A DNA stretch of 64,000 bases from Butyricicoccus pullicaecorum (GTDB lineage Bacteria > Bacillota > Clostridia > Oscillospirales > Butyricicoccaceae). How positions within the stretch are numbered: position 1 is the stretch's first letter; each line of letters starts with the position of its first letter. Below, in pieces: positions 52,300 to 59,636 of the stretch. The stretch lies in NCBI GenBank assembly GCA_021531865.1, contig JAFBIW010000011.1, positions 1-64,000 of the forward strand, read 5' to 3'. The notes under the pieces were generated by a model that saw only the letters and a program-made list of their open reading frames with translations, had not been told where the DNA came from and did no database searches. A program made the position numbers and the translations under genes.

Positions 52300-52721
52300 T
52301 TTTTTGCCTCATCAACCAGCTCATTCTCAGTCTTGAAACCGTTGAGCTGGAAAACTTCCGTCACATAGTCATCAAACTCACCGCCGATGAGCAGCTTGCC
52401 CAGCAGCTCCTCCGGCTTGGCAACACCCCAGTCATTCTGGAGCTCTGCGTTGCTCAGGTCCGGGAACACCGTGCAGCGGGCGCACACCTTGGCCTGGAAA
52501 GCGTAGCTATCAAGCTGCTGGGTGTACTGGCCCTTTTTGCCGGGCACCGGCACCTGCCGGACGCAGGAGTTGCGGATGCGGGCGTATTCATCAGCGGAGA
52601 TGCAGCAGATTTCCCACAACATGGGCTCGCCATCCTCCCCCTTGAAACGGGGGGAGGCGGCAAACTTGTAGTTTTCGATCTGCTCAACATTGGCGTGCAT
52701 AAATGCGGACAGGTTACTCAT
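52296..52721 (-). CDS. Tail assembly chaperone XkdN-like (G part)
   Basis: The 141-residue XkdN-type protein (FMHANVEQIENYKFAASPRF, LWEICCISADEYARIRNSCV, KPEELLGKLLIGGEFDDYVT) precedes the tape-measure gene. Its last codons GCA-AAA-AAC run into the stop, forming a canonical slippery site, so a fraction of ribosomes should make the G-T fusion. Confidence 0.85.
   Translation of the reverse strand: MSNLSAFMHANVEQIENYKFAASPRFKGEDGEPMLWEICCISADEYARIRNSCVRQVPVPGKKGQYTQQLDSYAFQAKVCARCTVFPDLSNAELQNDWGVAKPEELLGKLLIGGEFDDYVTEVFQLNGFKTENELVDEAKN
52299..52305 (-). other. Programmed -1 frameshift site A-AAA-AAC
   Basis: Heptamer A AAA AAC in the correct phase, immediately before the chaperone stop at 52296-52298. 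A -1 slip yields CTA ATA GAG and leads exactly into the 62-codon extension. Confidence 0.85.
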
Positions 52722-52750
52722 GGATGATTTCCTCCTTTAGTTGGCCGCCC

Positions 52751-53227
52751 TTACATATAGGACGGGTTGGTGTGCTTTTCGGGGCGGGTGAAGCTGTCGC
52801 AGTAGCCCTCAAGGGTCTGCTCCACAAAGTCACCCTCTGCGTTGAACATGGACAGCAGCACATCACCGTCCAGCACGCAGTTGTTGTAAATCTTGGTGCT
52901 CCGGCCAACGGAGGTGGCGGGGTCATCGTTGGAGGTCTGGATGTCAAAGGTAGGCATCACACCCGTCTTGATGAAGTCCTCAACCACCTGGTCAAAGATT
53001 TCCGTGCACTTATAGACCGTCATGGAGAAAGCCAGGGCAATGGTTTGGGCCTTGTGGCCGATCACGGGATTGCCCAGACGGTAGACTTCCTTGGTGTTGA
53101 TGGAGGCCTTGCCCTCAAACTCCTTGGCCATCAGCATGGAGTAGCGGGTGCCGTTCAGCGTCACAAAGCACTCAGCAAAGTTGGCGCTCACGGCATCCTG
53201 GGTGTTCATAGAGATTTTGTCAGCCAT
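52751..53227 (-). CDS. Tail tube protein, XkdM-like
   Basis: A 158-residue protein of the PBSX/skin tail-core family (FAECFVTLNGTRYSMLMAKE, KASINTKEVYRLGNPVIGHK, AQTIALAFSMTVYKCTEIFD, and CVLDGDVLLSMFNAEGDFVE). It forms the inner tube below the sheath. Confidence 0.85.
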   Translation of the reverse strand: MADKISMNTQDAVSANFAECFVTLNGTRYSMLMAKEFEGKASINTKEVYRLGNPVIGHKAQTIALAFSMTVYKCTEIFDQVVEDFIKTGVMPTFDIQTSNDDPATSVGRSTKIYNNCVLDGDVLLSMFNAEGDFVEQTLEGYCDSFTRPEKHTNPSYM

Positions 53228-53243
53228 GTGTCACAATCCTCCT

Positions 53244-54563
53244 TTACTGAATGATAACGCTCATGTAGAGCTGGGCCATGGCGTTGATGATGTTGAGGCC
53301 GTTGATGGTCAGCAGCACTGCCTTTTTCTTGTCACCCTGCTCACAGGTCACCGTGTCGGGGTCAAAGTTCTCAACAGCACGGATTTTCTCAAGCTCCTGG
53401 ATGAGCTTGACCACATCGCCCCACAGGGAGGCACGGCCAGAGGCATCATTGGGCACGGTGCCCACATAGCGGGTGTTGAACAGCACCGCCGTGTCATTGG
53501 CGATCTGGTCACACACACGGATGGTCTGGTTGGACTGAAAAACCTCTCCCTTGGTGTCGGAGAGGGTCAGCAGGGTGTTGATGTCCTCCAGCACACGGGT
53601 GACCCCGTTGACATTGTGGAACATAAACTTGCCCGCCTTGAGAGCCGCCTCAAGCGCTGCCTGGGTGTATTCGGTGTCCAGAATGAGCTCACCGTCATAC
53701 TTGGCATTGGTGAGGGACTTGTTGACGGCCACGCCAGCATGTGCGCCGGTAGTCCAGTAGACCACCGCCTGGGTGTCCACATTGGCAATGGTAGCGTGGG
53801 TGGCGGTGTTCCACACGCCAATCACGCCCTCATAGTCAGCGCTGGGTTTCCAGGCCACAAGCTGGAATTTGGCACCCACCTCATCCCTCATGCGCTGGGT
53901 GTACTTGACATACAGATTGACCACGGTGCTCTCCGTAGCCGGGCAGCACAGGGTGTTGAAAGCATAGGCCTCCAGCTTATCCAGGAAAGCCTGGTGGTCC
54001 TCGCCGGTGACTGCCGCATCATCAGCGCCGCCGGTCAGCTTGGTGCCCGCAGTGGCCTCCAGCGTGGCGCTGGTCTTGAAAACCACATAGTCATTGGCCA
54101 CCAGATCAGTGGCCGCCTTGACCGTCTGGGTGTCAACACACTGGCCGTCCAGGTAGGTGCTCACATCCCATGCGCTGGTGTCATCGACATTGGAGGCGAT
54201 GACAATAGAGAGGTCATTGCCACGCACACCGGGGTACTTGGCATCCGCATAGGTGCAGCTTGCCTTTTCGCCGTTGCCCAGCCGCCAGCAGTAGACGGTG
54301 GTGGCGTGCTGGAAAATCTCACGCAGGGCTAGCAGCTTGGGGTGGTCATACCCATAGCCGAAGATGGCCTTGCTGTTTTTCTGAAACTCACCAGAGGTGA
54401 CGGGGAAAACCTCACCCTCCGGGCCCCAGCTCAGAACAAAGGGCGCTGCCGCATAGCCTCTGTCAGACAGAGTGGCGGATGCCTTTGCCACGCTGGAGAA
54501 ATTGATGTAGCTGCCGGGCAGGACCTTGTTCTGGGTCAGCCAGTTACCTCCGCCAAGAGCCAT
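53244..54563 (-). CDS. Tail sheath protein, XkdK-like
   Basis: The 439-residue contractile sheath protein has an N-terminal VLPGSYINFSSVAKASATLS, the usual GYGYDHPKLLALREIFQHAT, and C-terminal VVKLIQELEKIRAVENFDPD and the beta-strand end VLLTINGLNIINAMAQLYMS used for sheath handshake contacts. It defines the phage as a myovirus-like prophage. Confidence 0.9.
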   Translation of the reverse strand: MALGGGNWLTQNKVLPGSYINFSSVAKASATLSDRGYAAAPFVLSWGPEGEVFPVTSGEFQKNSKAIFGYGYDHPKLLALREIFQHATTVYCWRLGNGEKASCTYADAKYPGVRGNDLSIVIASNVDDTSAWDVSTYLDGQCVDTQTVKAATDLVANDYVVFKTSATLEATAGTKLTGGADDAAVTGEDHQAFLDKLEAYAFNTLCCPATESTVVNLYVKYTQRMRDEVGAKFQLVAWKPSADYEGVIGVWNTATHATIANVDTQAVVYWTTGAHAGVAVNKSLTNAKYDGELILDTEYTQAALEAALKAGKFMFHNVNGVTRVLEDINTLLTLSDTKGEVFQSNQTIRVCDQIANDTAVLFNTRYVGTVPNDASGRASLWGDVVKLIQELEKIRAVENFDPDTVTCEQGDKKKAVLLTINGLNIINAMAQLYMSVIIQ

Positions 54564-54746
54564 TTATCTCACCTTGCCTTTCATAAACTTTTCAATCAGC
54601 GCATCCACCTCATTCAAGGTGTAGGTCTTGCCATCCTCCAGCAGTGCGCCGATCAGGTCCCGCCGGTGGGCATATCTCTGAGAGGCCACCAACTGCGCCT
54701 TGGTAAAGGCGGCGGCATTGGCCTCCGTGGTCTGGGTTTTTGCCAT
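54564..54746 (-). CDS. YqzN/YkzM-like small phage protein
   Basis: A 60-residue protein (FTKAQLVASQRYAHRRDLIG, YTLNEVDALIEKFMKGKV) of the type encoded between neck and sheath genes in PBSX and skin. Function unknown. ATG at 54746 has a GAGGAGGG site; the frame is open upstream only as overlap with the neighbour. Confidence 0.75.
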   Translation of the reverse strand: MAKTQTTEANAAAFTKAQLVASQRYAHRRDLIGALLEDGKTYTLNEVDALIEKFMKGKVR

Positions 54747-54750
54747 TGGC

Positions 54751-55173
54751 TTATCCCTCCTCATTGATTTTGAGAGTTTCCATGTTCTCCTGCTCCAGCG
54801 GGACACGGACGAAGTGGTCATAGCTCAAAAGCACATGCAGGACATCCTCCGCCAGCGTCCACTCACAGCCGGTGGCGTGGATGATGTCCCCCTCCGGGGT
54901 TGTGATGCTCCCCAGGACAAAGGACAGCCGGTGTGCCATGCCATAGCACTCCGCATCCCCGGCCTTGGGGTAGTAAATCACATCCACCGTGGGTGTCCGC
55001 TTGTACCTCTGGCCCACCTCTTTGGCGTGACCGGCACCGGGCATGATGACATTAAAATCTCCGGGCTTGAGCCCTTGCTTGACATTCCCGCCATGCACCT
55101 GGGCAGCGGGAAAAGCGGCGTGGAGCGCAAGGCTCACGCCGTCATAGATGCTGTTGAAATTAACCTCTGCCAT
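54751..55173 (-). CDS. Tail terminator-like protein (XkdJ/DUF6838 type)
   Basis: A 140-residue protein (VNFNSIYDGVSLALHAAFPA, GDFNVIMPGAGHAKEVGQRY, RRTPTVDVIYYP-like region, WTLAEDVLHVLLSYDHFVRV) in the position of the tail terminator/completion protein. ATG at 55173 overlaps closely with the upstream stop; the frame to 55257 lies within the neighbour. Confidence 0.7.
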   Translation of the reverse strand: MAEVNFNSIYDGVSLALHAAFPAAQVHGGNVKQGLKPGDFNVIMPGAGHAKEVGQRYKRTPTVDVIYYPKAGDAECYGMAHRLSFVLGSITTPEGDIIHATGCEWTLAEDVLHVLLSYDHFVRVPLEQENMETLKINEEG

Positions 55174-55174
55174 A

Positions 55175-55546
55175 TCAAGCCCACTCCTTGAAAAGCTCCA
55201 GCGGCACCTCTTGGTGGCAGCTATACACTGCGCTCTTGCCGCTCCGTTCATAGTCACGGGTCATGCCGTTCTGGGTCACTGTGATTTTAGACCCCTCCGG
55301 GATGTCCACGGAGGGGTCAATGTAGAGCACCACGCTCTGGGCCACCTGGGCGGCCTCCTCGTTGGGCTCTGTACTCACCACAGACTTGTGGGAAATGCGG
55401 CAGCGGATGTCTGCCGCCAGGATGCGCTCCTGGGGCTCCGTGCGGCCATTGGCGGGATTGAGCACCCCGTCCAGCACGGTGATGGTTGCTTTGCCCACCC
55501 AGAGGCTCTGCACAGCCTTTTTGTGGGCGGGGCTCCCCACTACCAT
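55175..55546 (-). CDS. Head-closure/neck protein, YqbH/XkdH-like
   Basis: A 123-residue protein with an N-terminal WVGKATITVLDGVLNPANGR and the central ADIRCRISHKSVVSTEPNEE, SVVLYIDPSVDIPEGSKITV followed by YERSG. Its place after the connector gene fits the stopper. The next gene in PBSX (XkdI, gp10 family) is absent here. Confidence 0.7.
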   Translation of the reverse strand: MVVGSPAHKKAVQSLWVGKATITVLDGVLNPANGRTEPQERILAADIRCRISHKSVVSTEPNEEAAQVAQSVVLYIDPSVDIPEGSKITVTQNGMTRDYERSGKSAVYSCHQEVPLELFKEWA

Positions 55547-55941
55547 CTCATCCTCCGAAAAGCCGCCAGCGTGCTCTCAGGCGGGTGCATGAGCCCCGCA
55601 AGCAGGGCATCAAAGCGGGCCTCAGCACTGCTGGCTCCATCACTGGCTCCAGCAAAGGTGATGGCCACATCACCCTCCGTGATGCTCTTGGCCGGGGCGG
55701 AGAAGTCAAAGCCCTCCAGCCCGTCCAGACCACCGGCGGCTTTCTTGTCATAGAGGAATTGCCCGGCCACCATATCCACATGGACATAGAAAAGGCCATC
55801 CGGCAGCACCCTTTGGTTGATGTCTTCCAGGATGTCCTTTTCACACTTGTCTATGAGGAAATTGAGGCCGGTTTCGTCATTGTCCGTGACGGTGTAGCCC
55901 AGCATGGCCAGCCGGGACACCACGGCCTCATACACGGTCAT
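55540..55941 (-). CDS. Head-tail connector, YqbG/gp6-like
   Basis: A 133-residue helical protein (YEAVVSRLAMLGYTVTDNDE, LNFLIDKCEKDILEDINQRV, FDALLAGLMHPPESTLAAFR) of the gp6/gp15 adaptor type that docks on the portal ring. It overlaps the next gene by 7 nt. Confidence 0.75.
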   Translation of the reverse strand: MTVYEAVVSRLAMLGYTVTDNDETGLNFLIDKCEKDILEDINQRVLPDGLFYVHVDMVAGQFLYDKKAAGGLDGLEGFDFSAPAKSITEGDVAITFAGASDGASSAEARFDALLAGLMHPPESTLAAFRRMRW

Positions 55942-55944
55942 GGT

Positions 55945-57120
55945 TTAGCCTCTGGACTTGATGCGGGCAATGGGGATTGCCTTGTGGTCAATGTAGGAGC
56001 GCTGGCTCTCAGTGGCCTCACCAGAGTGGACCAGCGCCCAGTTGGCACCGTTGGACAGCTCCGCATCCGTGGGAGAGAGGGAGGCCTGGCTGGTCTTTTC
56101 GTAGGAGATGCCCTTGGGGGCAAACACCTTGCGCTGGCGGGTGTAGAGGGTGTCCTGGCCGCCGTTGGTCTTGGGGTCACGGGCCATTTCATAGGGCACC
56201 TTGGCACCCAGGTCCTCAAAGTTGATGGAGCCCTCACCCAGGACATAGCTGGTGTACTCCTCACCGGCAGGGACATCCACCTCATAGTAGGTGGCAATGT
56301 TGCCCACGCTGGGAGAGGCCACAGCGGTGTACTTGGTGCCGCTCTTGGTGTAGTAGGTCTTGCCGGTCACCAGGGCGGTGTCAGAGGTCAGCTTGTAGGT
56401 GGCCTCAACAGCCTCCACAGGCATCCCATCATCCACAACGACCAGCTTGCCGTTCCAGGTGTAGAGGGTCAGGTCACGGGTCACGCCGTCCTTATCGGTG
56501 TACTTGAGGGCGGTGAGCAGGTTGAGGTTTTCCAGGTTGGTGGCCGGAACAGAGTGCATGAAGATCATGGCAAACTTTTTCTTGTGGTCACCGCAGGCCT
56601 GGGCAGTGGCGCTGTTGAGGGTGGAGGCCTCCAGGTTGCCGTTGACAGTGTAGGTGTGCTTGGTGACAAACTCACCGCTCTTGCCGCCGGTCATGGAGAA
56701 AACGCCCTTGAGGACCGCCAGGATGGTGTCCTGGTCAATGTCCTGCCAGTAGTCCGCCACCTGCTGGGCCACATTGTTCATAAAGTCCTCGCCGCCGGTG
56801 ATGTCAAAGGAAAAGTCCTTTTCCACCCACGCCTTGGCACGGCCAATGACCACCACGCCCTGCTCAAAGGTCTTGGTGGAGGTGGCGGTGATGTCGGTCT
56901 GGCCGTCATAGTTCACGGCCTCACCGTCCAGCAGGCCACGCATGGCCACACGGGCATAGCCGGTGCCGTTCTGGGTGCCCAGCACAGCACGGATGTCCGG
57001 GTTGCCCACCAGGACCTTGGACTTGCGGATTTCGTTGAGGCGGGTTCGGGGGATGCGGTCCATGATGTACTTGAAAGCCTCAGGGTTGAAAGATTTTGCG
57101 TCAAACTTAGCGTTAGGCAT
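55945..57120 (-). CDS. Major capsid protein
   Basis: The 391-residue protein directly follows the scaffold gene. Segments KFDAKSFNPEAFKYIMDRIP, ARVAMRGLLDGEAVNYDGQT, FDITGGEDFMNNVAQQVADY, KKFAMIFMHSVPATNLENLN and TLYTWNGKLVVVDDGMPVEA show an HK97-fold coat protein of the SPP1/PBSX-like group. Residues ~240-310 (GKTYYTKSGTKYTAVASPSV and following) look like an inserted surface domain. Confidence 0.82.
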   Translation of the reverse strand: MPNAKFDAKSFNPEAFKYIMDRIPRTRLNEIRKSKVLVGNPDIRAVLGTQNGTGYARVAMRGLLDGEAVNYDGQTDITATSTKTFEQGVVVIGRAKAWVEKDFSFDITGGEDFMNNVAQQVADYWQDIDQDTILAVLKGVFSMTGGKSGEFVTKHTYTVNGNLEASTLNSATAQACGDHKKKFAMIFMHSVPATNLENLNLLTALKYTDKDGVTRDLTLYTWNGKLVVVDDGMPVEAVEATYKLTSDTALVTGKTYYTKSGTKYTAVASPSVGNIATYYEVDVPAGEEYTSYVLGEGSINFEDLGAKVPYEMARDPKTNGGQDTLYTRQRKVFAPKGISYEKTSQASLSPTDAELSNGANWALVHSGEATESQRSYIDHKAIPIARIKSRG

Positions 57121-57161
57121 AATTCAATACTTCCTTTCTTGAAATGATTGTGTTGTTGGGG

Positions 57162-57809
57162 TTATTCCAGCTTTGCGTTAGGGTTTTTGGCCATGTACTC
57201 GGTCAGCTCGGAGTAGGACATCTCAGACAGCTTTTTGGTGCTGCCGGGCTTGTTGCCGTCCCCGTTCTCACCGGGTTTCCAGCCGCTATACTTGGGCGCA
57301 TCTCCAAACATAAAGTCAGTAGCAGCGTCCTTTTTCATCGCCTCGACCTTGGCCCCCAGGGTGACGGTTTCGCCGTTCTCCTTAGAGGTGACCTTGCCAT
57401 CCACCACCTTGGCATCCTTGAGGAAGTCCGCCAGCATCGCACGGACGGCGATGTTGTTCTTGGACCCGGCAGCGGTGAGCTCCGCATCCACCGCAGCAGT
57501 CAGCTTGACCGTGGCCAGCTCCTTGTCATAGGCGGCTTTCTGGTCCTTGTTCTGCTGGGTGAGCGTGTCGATCTGCTTTTGCAGTTCGGCATTGTCACCG
57601 GCGGACTTTTTCAGCTCGGAGAGCTGAGTGTCACGGGTCTTGATACCCTCACGGAGCTGCTTGACCTCGGTTTCCAGCTCTGTGACCTTGGCAGTCTTTG
57701 CGTTGAAGTCGGTGCGGGCCACAAAGCCCTTGCCGATCTCCTGAGAAACTGCCGTGTCAATTTCGGGGGTGTACGCATCCCCCAGTACGGTTTTCAGCCA
57801 TTCCAACAT
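57162..57809 (-). CDS. Capsid scaffold protein (phage GP20 family)
   Basis: The 215-residue GP20-type scaffold has a long central coiled coil (VTELETEVKQLREGIKTRDT, ELQKQIDTLTQQNKDQKAAY) and a short basic C-terminal tail (MSYSELTEYMAKNPNAKLE). It directs prohead assembly and is lost before packaging. GGAGGT is the ribosome site. A terminator-like hairpin lies upstream at 57911-57945. Confidence 0.85.
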   Translation of the reverse strand: MLEWLKTVLGDAYTPEIDTAVSQEIGKGFVARTDFNAKTAKVTELETEVKQLREGIKTRDTQLSELKKSAGDNAELQKQIDTLTQQNKDQKAAYDKELATVKLTAAVDAELTAAGSKNNIAVRAMLADFLKDAKVVDGKVTSKENGETVTLGAKVEAMKKDAATDFMFGDAPKYSGWKPGENGDGNKPGSTKKLSEMSYSELTEYMAKNPNAKLE

Positions 57810-57910
57810 GATTGTTACCTCCTTGCATGTCTGCTGTCCTTTTTATCCGGCCAGTCCCGGTGTTGCAGTGCCCATCTTGTAGTCCGCCGGGCCAGCGGTA
57901 TTTGGGTATG

Positions 57911-57945
57911 AAAAAAGCACCGTGCATTTTCAGCACGATGCTTTT
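57911..57945 (-). terminator. Terminator downstream of the CPCC gene
   Basis: Imperfect stem AAAAGCA-CGTGC / GCACG-TGCTTTT with a 7-nt loop, followed on the minus strand by TTTTTTC. It divides packaging/MuF genes from scaffold and capsid. Confidence 0.7.
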
Positions 57946-57961
57946 AACATCAAAAAAGGGG

Positions 57962-58156
57962 TTAGCTCACCGGCTTGCCCTGCCGGTAGGCCTCTTTTGC
58001 CTGGTTGAGGGACATGTCATTTGCGCCGCCCTCAAAGTCGGGCTCATCATTCTGCACCTCATCATCCTGCCAGCCGCAGACGGGGCAGATTTCAAAGACG
58101 CTATCAGGCGGGAGGCTTTCCTGCCCACAGCAGGCGCAGCGCTTATTTTTTAGCAT
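57962..58156 (-). CDS. CPCC-family cysteine-rich protein (possible immunity protein)
   Basis: The 64-residue protein binds metal by CACCGQESL and EICPVCGWQDD, followed by PDFEGGANDMSLNQAKEAYR, the layout of the Cys_rich_CPCC family. It overlaps the 3' end of the MuF-toxin-like gene by 14 nt, and a terminator follows. Small proteins placed like this behind toxin-bearing genes are often their immunity partners; that this one is such a partner is inference. Alternatively it is a small morphogenesis factor. Confidence 0.7.
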   Translation of the reverse strand: MLKNKRCACCGQESLPPDSVFEICPVCGWQDDEVQNDEPDFEGGANDMSLNQAKEAYRQGKPVS

Positions 58157-59636
58157 ACTTTTTCACCTGGCTTTCCCAATATTTCTTTCCGGCTCTCGGA
58201 TGGAAAAATGTAGAGATTGTCCCGTCCGGGTAGACCGATGCAAAAATGTTTTCCGCCTCGGAATACATGCGCCGGATGCCATCCTCATCAAAGATGACGG
58301 CCTTGGCACCCTTGCCGTTGACAAACTTGAGCGCCGCAGCCGCATAGGCTTGTGCATCGGCTCCCAGATCAGAGCCGTGGCGCTTGAAGTGGTCCGCAAG
58401 GGTTTCCGGGTTAAACTCCACCGCCGCCCACTTTCGCTGGCCGGTGAGGTTTTCAAACCTTGCCACCAGTTTCTTGTAGGTAGGAAAGTTACTATAACGC
58501 ATTTCGGCAAACTCGTCAAGCGGTGGCAGCCGTAGCAGACCACTTTTTTGCATTTTTTCAAAAAGAGGTGTGGCATCCGCAATTTTCTGGGCCCTCTGGG
58601 CCTTGGCAAGACCGTCCTGCCACTCTTTCCATTGCTTATATGACATATCACCCGGCAATGGGTTGGAGCCGCTGGTGCGGCGCTTTAGGAGCTCTGCCAC
58701 ATCATCCTCATAGGGAGTGGTGCAACACCGGCACCACGGATGAAACGGCGGAGCAGTGAGCCCCACCTGGTAGTCAGACATTTTGAAAACCTTGCTGTCC
58801 ATGTCTGCACAAAAGCTGCACACTTTATGGTCACGGGATGCAACGACCTCATAACGCTCCACATCCAGGGCCTTGTAGCAGTCCTTTTGCCCGGCGCTGG
58901 AGAAATAGGCGCTTTCCGTCATCACCAGGCGGCCAGCCTTTGCCCTGGACACATCAAACTGCTTGGAGATGGCAGAAATGGCACGGTCCGGGGCCTCACC
59001 CCGGATGACCATTTGTGTGAGCTGGGTGTTGACGCTGTTCACAAGGCTCTGCTTGTTGGTCCAGCACCGATCACGGAAAGTCTGGTTGTCCGTGGTCCAG
59101 GGGCGGGAGAGCACCTTGGTGATGGTTTCCTCATTGATGGCCTGCATGGTCCAGCCCACGCCCAGCCCCTTTTGCAGTTCAAAGGCCGTGTGGTAGTAGC
59201 TGCCCTCATACATCTTGCGGGCGGCGGCATCCACATAGTCCAGTTGGTTGGAGTATAGGACCTCTGCCTGCTGCTGGAGCTGGAGCTTTAGGGCCTCCAG
59301 CCGGGAGATGTGCACCCTGGCGCTGGCGTTCTCAAGCTGTTTCATCCAGGCACCATCAATGGCGTTTTGCTGGCCATAGGCGATATACTCACCCACGGTC
59401 CAGTGAAACTCCTTGAGCTCTTTGGAATTGAGCAGCCGCTTGGCCTCTGCCAGATCAATCTCATTGTTGGCGGCAAAGCGCTGATACCAGCGGGCCATCT
59501 GCCGCTCAATCTCAGCTTGGGCGGCGGCAAACTGCTTTTCAAGGTTTTCCACATAGGAGTAGGACTGGTCCAGCAGCGCATCCTCCATGTTTTTCATGCG
59601 CTGGGCCCAGTAGGCGGCGTTAGTCTGTCTTGCCAT
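58143..59636 (-). CDS. MuF (SPP1 gp7) minor head protein with C-terminal nuclease-toxin-like domain
   Basis: Residues ~1-220 of 497 are helical. At about 225-310 lies the MuF/gp7 module: KAGRLVMTESAYFSSAGQKD, VVASRDHKVCSFCADMDSKV and TAPPFHPWCRC. A linker (~320-395) leads to a C-terminal ~95 residues: NPETLADHFKRHGSDLGADA, AYAAAALKFVNG, FASVYPDGTISTFFHPRAGK. The HF-RHG-D-G start and the YPDGTISTFF-P-G-Y end resemble BECR-fold (barnase/EndoU/colicin/RelE) ribonuclease tips; His and Arg would be catalytic. MuF proteins enter the host with DNA, so the tip may be an injected effector. ATG at 59636 is preferred for its GAGGGTGG site. Confidence 0.82.
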   Translation of the reverse strand: MARQTNAAYWAQRMKNMEDALLDQSYSYVENLEKQFAAAQAEIERQMARWYQRFAANNEIDLAEAKRLLNSKELKEFHWTVGEYIAYGQQNAIDGAWMKQLENASARVHISRLEALKLQLQQQAEVLYSNQLDYVDAAARKMYEGSYYHTAFELQKGLGVGWTMQAINEETITKVLSRPWTTDNQTFRDRCWTNKQSLVNSVNTQLTQMVIRGEAPDRAISAISKQFDVSRAKAGRLVMTESAYFSSAGQKDCYKALDVERYEVVASRDHKVCSFCADMDSKVFKMSDYQVGLTAPPFHPWCRCCTTPYEDDVAELLKRRTSGSNPLPGDMSYKQWKEWQDGLAKAQRAQKIADATPLFEKMQKSGLLRLPPLDEFAEMRYSNFPTYKKLVARFENLTGQRKWAAVEFNPETLADHFKRHGSDLGADAQAYAAAALKFVNGKGAKAVIFDEDGIRRMYSEAENIFASVYPDGTISTFFHPRAGKKYWESQVKKYAKK

